64,000 bases of DNA from CAXPZW01 sp964221845 (GTDB lineage Bacteria > Bacteroidota > Bacteroidia > Flavobacteriales_D > Sanyastnellaceae): the NCBI GenBank assembly GCA_964221845.1, contig CAXPZW010000011.1, forward strand, positions 62,001-126,000, written 5' to 3'. Below are positions 1 through 7,742 of this stretch, in pieces. The notes under the pieces are model-generated. The model saw nothing but the letters and a program-made list of their open reading frames with translations. It did not search any database and had not been told where the DNA came from. The position numbers were made by a program, and so were the translations under genes. The first letter of the stretch is position 1. The number at the start of each line of letters is the position of its first letter.

Positions 1-513
1 CTCCTGACGGCAGGGCTGGCGCTCAGTTTGTTGGGTGATGGATTGCTGCTGGGTGAGGGCGAAAGCTGGTTCACCGGCGGATTGGTGGCCTTTCTGCATG
101 CCAACGTGTGCTACGCCATCTGCTTCAAAGACGCCCGCGAAGACAACCACGAGATCCCAGTTGCGCAGAAATACCTGCTGATCACCCTGGGCATGGTCAT
201 GGTGGGAATTGCAGTGTTGCTCTTCCTCCACAAAAGCCTGGAAAGCATGCTGGCACCGGTGGCCCTATACATCTTGGTGATCACGGTCATGGCCGTGCGT
301 GCCATCAATCGGTTCCGCAAGGCCTCCGAACGCAGTTACGGGCTGGTGCTGCTCGGCGCGGTACTGTTTATGGTGAGCGACACTATTCTAGCCACCCACA
401 CCTTCAAAGGGGAATTGGATTGGGCACCGCTAGCCATCATGGCCACGTACGGGGTGGCCCAATGGGGCATTGCCCTAGGCATTCACGCTTTTTACGACGC
501 GAATCAGGCCTGA
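1..513 (+). CDS. YhhN family membrane protein (lysoplasmalogenase-like), 5' truncated
   Basis: The reading frame is open from the first base of the window, so the start lies upstream. The 170 visible residues are a string of hydrophobic helices. An early GDGLLLGEGESWF segment followed by FLHANVCYAI resembles the conserved GD-x-LLL and F-LAH-Y blocks of the YhhN/TMEM86 family, whose characterised members hydrolyse the vinyl ether bond of lysoplasmalogens. The family is multi-pass in the inner membrane. The stop codon overlaps by 10 bases the 3' end of the convergent gene on the other strand. The substrate here is not known; the family call rests on motif and topology only. Confidence 0.75.
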   Translation, partial: LLTAGLALSLLGDGLLLGEGESWFTGGLVAFLHANVCYAICFKDAREDNHEIPVAQKYLLITLGMVMVGIAVLLFLHKSLESMLAPVALYILVITVMAVRAINRFRKASERSYGLVLLGAVLFMVSDTILATHTFKGELDWAPLAIMATYGVAQWGIALGIHAFYDANQA

Positions 514-869
514 CGGCCAAACGAGAAGCGGTAATTGATGGTCTTGCCCGGTTGGTATTCCTCCGGGTTGAGCTTGATGCGTTCGAGGCGCGCGGCCACG
601 TACTTGATGAGCTCGGGGTTGTTGGACTTGATTTCAAGGATGTCCACTTTCCCTTCGGTGTCGATGCGGAAGCTCACCTCCACGATGCCCTTGAGGCGAT
701 CGGGGGTATTGATGAACTGGGTGGGGGTTTGCGTGGAATCCTTGGCGGCCTCTTCTACCTGCTGTGACTGTCCCTTCTGACCGCCTCCTGAATCACCGGC
801 AAACGCCTGGCACTGCATCATCAATGCAGCGACAAAAAGCATCAGGATGGTCTTGAGACTTGTCTTCAT
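504..869 (-). CDS. Small exported protein with TonB C-terminal-like domain
   Basis: The protein has 121 residues with an N-terminal signal sequence (MKTSLKTILMLFVAALMMQ) followed by a Ser/Gly/Gln-rich linker. Its C-terminal half (about residues 50-120) has the form of a TonB C-terminal fold: GIVEVSFRIDTEGKVDI, then NPELIKYVAARLERIKLNP, then YRFSFG at the end. There is no obvious transmembrane anchor beyond the signal and no proline-rich spacer. It is therefore more likely a free periplasmic or membrane-attached relative than a canonical energy transducer. It converges on the YhhN-like gene with a 10-base overlap. The function is inferred from fold only. Confidence 0.7.
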   Translation of the reverse strand: MKTSLKTILMLFVAALMMQCQAFAGDSGGGQKGQSQQVEEAAKDSTQTPTQFINTPDRLKGIVEVSFRIDTEGKVDILEIKSNNPELIKYVAARLERIKLNPEEYQPGKTINYRFSFGRQA

Positions 870-971
870 GGTTTCTAAGGTGTTCGGACGTAGGACGCCC
901 GACGCGGTTAAAAGTTACACATTAGGGACACCGAACTTTTGAAAACGTTGGCATCGGTCCCCCAATTTGGG

Positions 972-1673
972 TTAACGTCTCAACAAAAACGGGGCCATTT
1001 TGGTTCGGATCAGCTCTTTTTTTCGATCCGAAATCGGCACCTGTTTTTCGTCCTCCATTTTGCACCAACCCCCTGAAAATGAGGCGTGTTTGACCTGGAA
1101 TAGGTTGACCACAAACGAGTGGTGGGTACGCACAAAAACATCGGTAGGCACCTCGGATTGCAGTTTTTTCAAACTTCTGCCAATCAGCACCGGATCGGTG
1201 TGACCCCGCAGGTGTGCCCACGTATAGTTGCCACTCGCCTCAAAAAACACCACCTCGCGCCACGCCAAACTGTCGCTGTCAGAAATGCGCAAAAGCGAAG
1301 GATAACTCGCGCGCGCGTGCCAGTGTTCTTCTACGCGGGTGACCGAAGCCTCCACCTCAGAAGGGTCCACCGGCACCAACAGGTAGTCCAAAATCCCTTG
1401 ACGGATGCCCGGAACGGAATAGGACGTGTCTTCGGCCAACCACACCATGGGGGCCTGCAAGGCATGCTGGGAGGCGTACGCCCCTTCCACCCACAACGCA
1501 TCCACGTTGCGCAATGCGCCTTCCTGGTGCACCTCCCCCACCTCCACCTTCCAGGCGGGACGGAATTGCTGCAACAGGGTGCATAGGGCCTCGGCCACCG
1601 GGGCAATACTGTGCTGTACGACCACCCTCCATTGGGCACCGGACTGATTGGCTTGTGATCCTAACTCACTCAT
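972..1673 (-). CDS. LytTR-family DNA-binding regulator with degenerate receiver domain
   Basis: The C-terminal 100 residues form a LytTR domain (WREVVFFEASGNYTWAHL, GRSLKKLQSEVP, FVRTHHSFVVNL). This is the DNA-binding module of the LytR/AgrA class. The N-terminal 115 residues align in outline with a receiver domain, but the usual L-D phosphoacceptor position reads WVEG and the conserved K-P reads V-P. Aspartyl phosphorylation therefore looks lost or mimicked. I place the start at the ATG giving MSELGSQ (233 residues) because the longer reading upstream is not regulator-like. It is divergent from the neighbouring barrel gene. No partner kinase is adjacent. Confidence 0.82.
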   Translation of the reverse strand: MSELGSQANQSGAQWRVVVQHSIAPVAEALCTLLQQFRPAWKVEVGEVHQEGALRNVDALWVEGAYASQHALQAPMVWLAEDTSYSVPGIRQGILDYLLVPVDPSEVEASVTRVEEHWHARASYPSLLRISDSDSLAWREVVFFEASGNYTWAHLRGHTDPVLIGRSLKKLQSEVPTDVFVRTHHSFVVNLFQVKHASFSGGWCKMEDEKQVPISDRKKELIRTKMAPFLLRR

Positions 1674-1753
1674 TATCTGGCTACTAAAAAATATTTCGTC
1701 ACCTGCTGTAACGAATTTCGAGGGGTGCGCGTCCCACATTCAAACGACGAAAC

Positions 1754-2611
1754 ATGCACACCAACAAACACATACTCCCCGTGCTTACCGTCCTGTTTCT
1801 GCTGACAGGTATCCAGGCTACTGCACAAGAAGAAGGAGGGGACACCACCCGCGTTTCCCTCGGCGACATGAAAGTGATCATCATTAACGGCGACGACGGA
1901 CAGGACTCCTCGTTCGTGAACATCGAAGATATGGTGGACGAAGATTACGACGGCGGCGACGAAGAACTCACCCACTGGGGCGGCGTTGACCTGGGCGTAA
2001 ACTTCCTGATGAACGCCAACAACGAAATGAACTTCGAAGGCGAAGACGCCTGGTTGGACCTCAACCACGCCCGCTCACTCAACTGGAGCATCAACGCCTT
2101 TGAGAAGAAGATTAAGATCATTGGCAACTACGCCGGCATCGTCACAGGACTCGGTGTAGGTTGGAGCAGCTACACCTTCCGCGACAGCGTGCGCCTGCAG
2201 ACCTCTACCCTGGTCGACGGCCAAACCGTTGAAGGCATTTCTGCGGCCTACGACAGCTCGGTGAGCTACACCAAAAACAAGCTGCGCGTTACCCAGCTCA
2301 AGATTCCCGTGCTGCTGGAATTCAACACCAGCAAGGACGCCGACCGCAGCTTCCACCTCTCAGGCGGTGTGGTAGGTAACTGGAACTTCAGCAACGTCTA
2401 CAAGCGCAAGTACGAAGTGGACGGCGCCGCACACAAAGACCGCACAAAGGGCAACTACCACGTCCGCGACCTCTCGGCAGATGCCATGGTGCGCGTGGGC
2501 TACGGCAACCTAACACTCTTTGCCCAATACGGACTCCTCTCACTGTTCGAAGACAACAAAGGCCCAGAGGTGTACCCACTGACCATGGGAATCGCCATCA
2601 GCAACTGGTAA
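1754..2611 (+). CDS. Outer membrane beta-barrel protein
   Basis: The protein has 285 residues with a signal peptide ending near TGIQATAQ. A highly acidic stretch follows (residues 30-75, rich in D and E), then alternating aromatic and polar strands such as YAGIVTGLGVGWSSYTF, LKIPVLLEFN and LTLFAQYGLLSLF, typical of the small PorT/OMP_b-brl_2 barrels of Bacteroidota. The role may be structural or in envelope biogenesis; nothing here fixes it. It stands alone between a divergent LytTR regulator and a terminator hairpin. The divergent regulator is a plausible but unproven controller. Confidence 0.75.
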   Translation: MHTNKHILPVLTVLFLLTGIQATAQEEGGDTTRVSLGDMKVIIINGDDGQDSSFVNIEDMVDEDYDGGDEELTHWGGVDLGVNFLMNANNEMNFEGEDAWLDLNHARSLNWSINAFEKKIKIIGNYAGIVTGLGVGWSSYTFRDSVRLQTSTLVDGQTVEGISAAYDSSVSYTKNKLRVTQLKIPVLLEFNTSKDADRSFHLSGGVVGNWNFSNVYKRKYEVDGAAHKDRTKGNYHVRDLSADAMVRVGYGNLTLFAQYGLLSLFEDNKGPEVYPLTMGIAISNW

Positions 2612-2661
2612 ACCTTGCAAGGAAGCTGGTCACACACAGCGATACAGTTATGTTTGAGGAA

Positions 2662-2690
2662 GGGCCCCGCCGCAAGGTGGGGCCTTTCTG
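2662..2690. terminator. GC-rich hairpin with GCAA tetraloop
   Basis: The arms GGCCCCGCC and GGTGGGGCC close a GCAA loop and are followed by TTT. It lies between the 3' end of the outer-membrane barrel gene and the 3' end of the convergent exonuclease gene, so it can serve both. Confidence 0.8.
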
Positions 2691-2707
2691 ATTTTGGGAA
2701 CCAGGCG

Positions 2708-3427
2708 CTACACCAACACCACCTCATCCTCTTCCAACAGCTGCTCGCCGCGGAACTTGAGCACGAGTTGGGCCACGGTCACCACGTCTTTTTTGCAGTA
2801 GCGTTCGATGCGCTCAAGGTCGCGTTCCTCCCAGTAGACGTGGCCCACTTGGGAGCCGTCGATGTCGTCCTTGGGGGTGGGGATGCCAAACACCTGGGCC
2901 AGCAGTTTGAGTGAAGTGTAGTTCTTGAAATCGCCAAACTTCCAGAGCTCCATGGTGTCCAAATGGGGCACCTCCCACGGCTTTTTGCCGGCAATGTTGA
3001 GCATGCGCGGCAATTCCAACCCCTGAATGAGCATGCGCCGTGCGATGTAAGGAAAGTCGAACTCTTTGCCATTGTGCGCACAAAGCACGTGGCCTGAGAA
3101 GTTGAAGTGGCTGTTGAGCAGGTCCGCAAACTCCTGCAGGAGCTGGGCTTCATCCTCGCCGTAGAAACTGGTCACGCGAAACCGGCGTTCCCCAAAACTC
3201 TGCGCAAAGTACCCCACGCTGATGCACACGATTTTGCCAAACTCGGCGTAGATGCCTGCGCGGCCGTAGCTCTGGCTGAGGGTGAGGTCGTCGCGCTCGC
3301 GGATCCACTTGGATTTGTCCGACCAGAGGGCTTGCCAATCGGCGTCCAAATCGTCAAAATGACGTGCGGCAGAAACGGTTTCGATGTCTAAAAACAGGAC
3401 GTTGTCCAATTCGAGTTGGCGAAGCAT
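2708..3427 (-). CDS. DnaQ-like 3'-5' exonuclease (PolB-type, DEDDy)
   Basis: The protein has 239 residues with the four acidic sites of a DEDDy exonuclease. DIET lies near residue 15, CAHNGKEFDFPYI near residue 125 supplies the second aspartate, and YCKKDV near residue 210 supplies the Tyr and last Asp. It belongs to the predicted 3'-5' exonucleases related to the proofreading domain of DNA polymerase B; the family acts on DNA or RNA 3' ends. It is a stand-alone nuclease with no polymerase attached. The substrate is unknown. Confidence 0.82.
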   Translation of the reverse strand: MLRQLELDNVLFLDIETVSAARHFDDLDADWQALWSDKSKWIRERDDLTLSQSYGRAGIYAEFGKIVCISVGYFAQSFGERRFRVTSFYGEDEAQLLQEFADLLNSHFNFSGHVLCAHNGKEFDFPYIARRMLIQGLELPRMLNIAGKKPWEVPHLDTMELWKFGDFKNYTSLKLLAQVFGIPTPKDDIDGSQVGHVYWEERDLERIERYCKKDVVTVAQLVLKFRGEQLLEEDEVVLV

Positions 3428-3503
3428 GCGCTTGAAGTTTGGTGCAAACTACACCCGGGGGTTCGTAATGGACGTACGGTGGAGGTGGCATTTTGTGAAT
3501 GAC

Positions 3504-3908
3504 TTACTTGATCAACACCCCACGCTTGCCCACAATCGGCAGCTCCACCGCGTACTTGTCCGAGATGCTTCCCGGCACAAACACGTAGCGCTTGTCGTAC
3601 AAGGTGTCGCCCCTAAAGTAGGTCACGAAGTACTCGTTGCTGAGGTCGAACATCTCGGCCATGATGGGCTCCACGGCCATGTAGCTTTGGGCGGGGAGTT
3701 CCTGGCGGAAGAAGCGCAGTTCTGAGGTTTTGACCTCGTTGCCTTCGCGCTGGCCAAAGCCGCTGGAACGGATGATGACCGACTCAATGGGCTGGTCCAG
3801 CAGGTTGATGAAGTACACCACCCAGTCCTCGCCGTTGGGCAAGTCAGCTTCGTTGACCACGGCCATGGCCATGCCTTCTACTTTGGGTGGATTAATGTCT
3901 TTGAGCAT
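3504..3908 (-). CDS. Conserved Bacteroidota protein of unknown function
   Basis: I take the ATG giving MLKDINPPKVEGMAMAVVN as the start (134 residues); the longer frame upstream runs inside the preceding gene. Recognisable stretches are WVVYFINLLDQPIESVII, EPIMAEMFDLSNEYFVTYF and TLYDKRYVF. From memory, similar short proteins are widespread in Flavobacteria and sometimes carry a mistaken phenylalanyl-tRNA synthetase label; nothing here resembles a synthetase. There is no signal peptide or membrane segment. The start overlaps the 3' end of the serine hydrolase gene by 17 bases, so the two are probably co-transcribed. Confidence 0.65.
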   Translation of the reverse strand: MLKDINPPKVEGMAMAVVNEADLPNGEDWVVYFINLLDQPIESVIIRSSGFGQREGNEVKTSELRFFRQELPAQSYMAVEPIMAEMFDLSNEYFVTYFRGDTLYDKRYVFVPGSISDKYAVELPIVGKRGVLIK

Positions 3909-5070
3909 AGGAGTCTTGTAGGGCACCGCCGTAATCAAGCAGGTCTTGGATGTAGCGGCTTTGTCCGTGTTCGAGGGCTTCGGGGCGTTGGTGGCCGATG
4001 CGCACCACAAGCAAATCACGGTCGGGAACGGTCAGGATATGCTGGCCGCGCATGCCGTTGCAGGCCACCACCTCATGCCCGTTCCAGGTGTTGAGCCAGA
4101 ATTGGTAGCCGTAATGGTCCACGTTTTGACCGTCCACGCCGGGAACGTTCACAGGTGCGAAGGCCTTTTCCAGGTACATCCACGGCACCACCTCTTCCCC
4201 CGCCCATTTGCCCGAATCGAGCATGAGCTTGCCAATGCGGCCAAAGTCGCGCGGAGTGGCGTAGAAAGCGCTGAAAGCCTTTTCCAGCCCGCCTTCCACA
4301 TCGAGGTTCCAGTAGGCGTCGTGTTCGGCGCCGATGCGCGACCAGATCTTTTCGCTGAAGTAAGTGCCGAGGGGTTTGCCGGTAGCTTCGGTGACGGCCA
4401 TGCCCAAGAGCACCGTGTTGCCTCCTTCGTACTTCCATTCTGAACCTGGTGGCAGACTGGCGTGGTAGACCCTGGTTTCGGCCTCAAGGTCGGTGCCGTA
4501 GTAGGCCTTGGCCATGTACCCAAACGGGCTGCCGTAGCTCTCGCCAAAGTCAATGCCCGAGGCCATTTGCAGCAAGTGCTCAATCTGAAGCTTGGCATCC
4601 AATCCTTCGTTGTAGCCAGCCACGGTGTTGACCAGGGGATCTTGCAGCGAGAAGATTTTGCCTTCCTTCCAAGCGCAGCCCACCGCCAAACTGGTGAAGC
4701 TCTTGGCCATGGAGAAGGAGTTGAAGCGGGTGTTTTGATCGGAGTCGTTCCAGTACTCCTCGAAGATCAGGCTGTCCCCGGACCACACCAGGAAGGCTTC
4801 GGTGTCCCACTGTTCCAAGCCTTGCCGCGCTTCTGGGCTGAGGGCAAAGGAGCCCAATGTGACGCTTTCTGGCCACGGTTCGGGCGTGCCCTTGGGCACC
4901 ACGCGCAGGGGGTGCAGTTCCATGTCGTCAATGTCAGGGCTGGTGACCCCGCGCAAATACGTCTTGGGAATGCCGCGCAGGATGTGGTCGTTGCCTGTGG
5001 CCCACAACACGATGACCGCGAGTCCAATCACGGCCACCAATCCCAGTAAAATGCGCTTGATCCACTTCAT
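3892..5070 (-). CDS. Serine hydrolase, class C beta-lactamase family, membrane-anchored
   Basis: The protein has 392 residues with an N-terminal transmembrane segment (MKWIKRILLGLVAVIGLAVI) that would anchor the enzyme facing the periplasm. The S-x-x-K nucleophile motif is SMAK (about residue 125). The second motif region reads KYEGGNTVLL instead of a plain Y-x-N, and the last is GQHILTVPDRDLLVV. The family includes esterases, peptidases and penicillin-binding-like enzymes, and resistance to beta-lactams cannot be assumed. The ATG is preferred over an upstream TTG three codons earlier. It is followed by the small unknown protein with overlapping ends. Confidence 0.82.
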   Translation of the reverse strand: MKWIKRILLGLVAVIGLAVIVLWATGNDHILRGIPKTYLRGVTSPDIDDMELHPLRVVPKGTPEPWPESVTLGSFALSPEARQGLEQWDTEAFLVWSGDSLIFEEYWNDSDQNTRFNSFSMAKSFTSLAVGCAWKEGKIFSLQDPLVNTVAGYNEGLDAKLQIEHLLQMASGIDFGESYGSPFGYMAKAYYGTDLEAETRVYHASLPPGSEWKYEGGNTVLLGMAVTEATGKPLGTYFSEKIWSRIGAEHDAYWNLDVEGGLEKAFSAFYATPRDFGRIGKLMLDSGKWAGEEVVPWMYLEKAFAPVNVPGVDGQNVDHYGYQFWLNTWNGHEVVACNGMRGQHILTVPDRDLLVVRIGHQRPEALEHGQSRYIQDLLDYGGALQDSYAQRH

Positions 5071-5163
5071 GCTTGACAAGGTGAAGGTACCGATTCAGAC
5101 AGGGCTGACGGAACATTTTGCGCCCAAATCAGTACACGCATGCAGGTACCCTATACCCAGCGT

Positions 5164-6003
5164 ATGAAAACCGCACTGACCTTCCTTTGCCTGGCCCTGG
5201 CCACCACCGGCTTTAGCCAGGCTGCCGAAAAACTCGCCCAAGCGTGGGACGCTTACAACAGCGACCGGTTTGAGCAATGCCTGGCCACCCTCGAAGAGGT
5301 GCACGGGGCCGAATCCTTGTTCCTGCAAGCCAACTGCCACCAGAAGCTCGGGGATTGCTACACTGCCTTGGGCCTATATGACTCGGCCGAAAGCAGTGGA
5401 TGCACCCACGAAAACCTGCACCTCAATCGCGGCATTTGCCGACTCACATTGGGCATGATTGAGCCCGCCGAACAAGACCTCAAGCGCCACCTGCGCGCCG
5501 CTCCCCAGCACGAACGTGCCCTGTACTACATGGCCCAACTCGAATACATGCGCTTTGCCGGAGCCGCCTCCATGGATTACCTGGACCGCTGCTTGGGCGT
5601 CAACCCCGACAACACCGATGCCCTCTACCTGCAGGGCGGCAACTACGTGGACCAAGAGCGCTACCAATTGGCGGCCGATGCCTTCCGCGAGGTGCTCAGC
5701 ATCGACCCTGAGCACTTCATGGCCCAAAAAGCCCTCGCGCAAGTCCTGCTCTACGAAGGCCAAGCGGCCGAAGCCCTCGCGCTGTTGGAAGTACTGGAAA
5801 GCGAGGACAACGACGTCCAAGCCGAGCTCTACTTCTACCAAGCCGAGGCCTACTACCTGCTGCACCAGCGTGACCTTGCGTGCGAGTTCTGGGACAAAAG
5901 CGCTTCTATGGGCGACAAAGACGCCGCGCGCAACCACACCACCATCTGTGAAAAGGGGAAGGACAAACTCCGTCGCAAGCGCCTGACGCGCATGGACCTC
6001 TAG
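5164..6003 (+). CDS. Tetratricopeptide repeat protein, exported
   Basis: The protein has 279 residues. The signal peptide is MKTALTFLCLALATTGFSQ. About six TPR-like units follow, for example AWDAYNSDRFEQCLATLEE, ALYLQGGNYVDQERYQLAA and AELYFYQAEAYYLLHQRD. The C-terminus is basic (KDKLRRKRLTRMDL). It is probably a periplasmic scaffold. Its TAG stop and the stop of convergent lipB share the four bases CTAG. An ATG eight codons upstream is possible but would spoil the signal peptide. Confidence 0.78.
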   Translation: MKTALTFLCLALATTGFSQAAEKLAQAWDAYNSDRFEQCLATLEEVHGAESLFLQANCHQKLGDCYTALGLYDSAESSGCTHENLHLNRGICRLTLGMIEPAEQDLKRHLRAAPQHERALYYMAQLEYMRFAGAASMDYLDRCLGVNPDNTDALYLQGGNYVDQERYQLAADAFREVLSIDPEHFMAQKALAQVLLYEGQAAEALALLEVLESEDNDVQAELYFYQAEAYYLLHQRDLACEFWDKSASMGDKDAARNHTTICEKGKDKLRRKRLTRMDL

Positions 6004-6704
6004 TCCACCAAATCGAAATCGAATACGTTGGCCAGGTTGGCCAGTAGCTTTTGCTCCACTTCGGCCATGTCCACTTCACGGCCCAGCTCTTGCTGCATGG
6101 AAGTCACAGCCTTGTCGTTGATGCCGCAGGGCACAATCCGCCCGAAGAAATCCAAGTCTGAATTCACGTTGAAGGCAAAGCCGTGCATGGTCACCCAGCG
6201 GCTGCACTTGACACCCATGGCCGCAATCTTGCGGGCCTTGGCAGGGTCATCCGGATCCAGCCACACACCCGTATAGCCTTCAAACCGATCGCCTTTGATG
6301 CCGTATTCATGCAGGGTCAGGATGATGGCCTCTTCCAAGGTGCGCAGGTAACGGTGGATGTCGGTGAAAAACTGCTCCAGGTCAAACAGCGGGTACCCCA
6401 CGATTTGCCCGGGGCCGTGGTAAGTGATGTCCCCTCCGCGGTTGATTTTGTAGTAGGTCACCCCCAAACGCGAGCGCTCCTCCGGTCCGATCAGCAAATG
6501 GTCCTCGCTACCGCTTTTGCCCAAGGTGTATACGTGCGGATGCTCCACAAAGAGCAAGCGGTTTTCGGGGATCTCCTGCTGGTCTTCGTGCTTGTCCCGG
6601 TTGTCCATTTTGGTGCGGATGATGCGCGCAAACACCTCCTCCTGGTAGTCCCAGCAAGATTGGTAGTCTTCGTGCCCGCGGTGTTCAAAGTGGACCTTTC
6701 TCAC
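6000..6704 (-). CDS. lipB: Octanoyl-[acyl carrier protein]:protein N-octanoyltransferase LipB
   Basis: LipB transfers octanoate from acyl carrier protein to lipoyl domains of dehydrogenase complexes, the first step of lipoate assembly. The HPHVYTLGKSG block, the RGGDITYHGPGQ signature, the lysine in MGVKCSRW and the catalytic cysteine in IVPCGI are all present. The start is a GTG (VRKVHFEH, 234 residues) that overlaps the stop of the upstream isomerase gene as GTGA, so translation is probably coupled. The longer frame upstream lies inside the isomerase. It is slightly longer than typical LipB because of an insert near residues 30-45 (NRDKHEDQQE). Confidence 0.93.
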   Translation of the reverse strand: MRKVHFEHRGHEDYQSCWDYQEEVFARIIRTKMDNRDKHEDQQEIPENRLLFVEHPHVYTLGKSGSEDHLLIGPEERSRLGVTYYKINRGGDITYHGPGQIVGYPLFDLEQFFTDIHRYLRTLEEAIILTLHEYGIKGDRFEGYTGVWLDPDDPAKARKIAAMGVKCSRWVTMHGFAFNVNSDLDFFGRIVPCGINDKAVTSMQQELGREVDMAEVEQKLLANLANVFDFDLVD

Positions 6705-7687
6705 TGGATGGCTGCCAATTCGTTTTTGAGGAAATCGATGTTGCGGATGTCGATGGGGTCGGTGCCGTTGAGCTCGGCCAAGTGCAGCGATACCCAATCG
6801 CCAAAGTGGATGAGGTAGAAGAACTCCTCCAGCAGGTTTTGACCTTGTGCCGGCAGCTCCAGTACACGCGGAGTTTTAGAGGCAAAGATGCCTTTGCAAA
6901 TCTCCATGCGGATGCGGCTGCGCGGGTGGTCAGCGCTGCTTTGCAGGACCACCACTGTGAGCTTGTCCGAACCGGTTTCCCAGCCTACGAGCTCGTTGTG
7001 GTTCATTTCTGGGAAGACGTGGTGCCAGCACAGCATCTTGCTGTTTTCGTTGATCTGCTGGCGCCAACGGATGGCCACCCCTTCCAAGCGCTGTTCGCTG
7101 TAAAGGACCGGAGTGGTGCCGTTTACAGTTTTGGCCATTTCCAAGGCATCGGCCTCGATGGCGTCTTGGCCACTGGAAAGCAAGTTGAACGCCCCTTCCA
7201 ACGCGGCCGAAATGTCGCCGCCAATCAAGCCAAAGCCGCGCAGCAAGTACAACAGCTGGCATGCCGAATAGGCAAACATGGAGCGGGGTGGGTTGCCGCC
7301 GGGAATGACAATGTGGGGCAAGTTGTGCGCCTCGCACGTGGCCTTCACTTCACCGCCGCTGGTCACGGCTGCAATCATGGCGCCGCGTCCCATGGCGGCC
7401 TGCATGGCGGCCACGGTTTCCTCGGTGTTGCCCGAGTAGCTGCTGATGATCACCAACGTGTGCTGGTCTACATAGGCCGGCACAGCGTAGTCGTTGTTGA
7501 CCAAGATGGGCACTGCACATTGGTCCGAGACGTATTGCGAAATCACCTTGCCGCCGATGCCCGAACCGCCCAGTCCAGAGATCACGATGTTGCGCACCTC
7601 ACGCGCAAGCGCAGGAGCAGTGAACGCCGATCCAATGGCGATGGCTTCTTGAATGTGGGAAGGAAACGAGGCGATTAAGTTGCGCAT
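6701..7687 (-). CDS. Bifunctional phosphoglucose/phosphomannose isomerase-like SIS protein
   Basis: The protein has 328 residues and two SIS sugar-isomerase folds. The first carries GLGGSGIGGKV (about residue 40) and SSYSGNTEETV (about residue 85), the signature of the archaeal-type bifunctional glucose-6-phosphate/mannose-6-phosphate isomerase family. The second contains PEMNHNELVGWE, which supplies residues usually near the active site. It is cytoplasmic central carbon metabolism. It is the first gene of a two-gene unit with lipB, with a clear -7 element 20 bases upstream of the ATG. Confidence 0.88.
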   Translation of the reverse strand: MRNLIASFPSHIQEAIAIGSAFTAPALAREVRNIVISGLGGSGIGGKVISQYVSDQCAVPILVNNDYAVPAYVDQHTLVIISSYSGNTEETVAAMQAAMGRGAMIAAVTSGGEVKATCEAHNLPHIVIPGGNPPRSMFAYSACQLLYLLRGFGLIGGDISAALEGAFNLLSSGQDAIEADALEMAKTVNGTTPVLYSEQRLEGVAIRWRQQINENSKMLCWHHVFPEMNHNELVGWETGSDKLTVVVLQSSADHPRSRIRMEICKGIFASKTPRVLELPAQGQNLLEEFFYLIHFGDWVSLHLAELNGTDPIDIRNIDFLKNELAAIQ

Positions 7688-7706
7688 AGCCCGGGTTTTG
7701 GGGCCT

Positions 7707-7714
7707 CAAAGATA
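7707..7714 (-). promoter_or_regulatory. -7 promoter element (TATCTTTG) for the isomerase-lipB unit
   Basis: On the minus strand the sequence TATCTTTG fits the Bacteroidota consensus TAnnTTTG and ends 19 bases before the isomerase ATG. No perfect TTG lies 19-21 bases upstream; CTG is near the right place. Confidence 0.55.
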
Positions 7715-7742
7715 GCGCAGCGCGGATAAAGCGCAGGTTAGG

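Noticed and set aside
3504..3908. Phenylalanyl-tRNA synthetase label for the small protein
   Set aside because: The protein is 134 residues and lacks all class II synthetase motifs.
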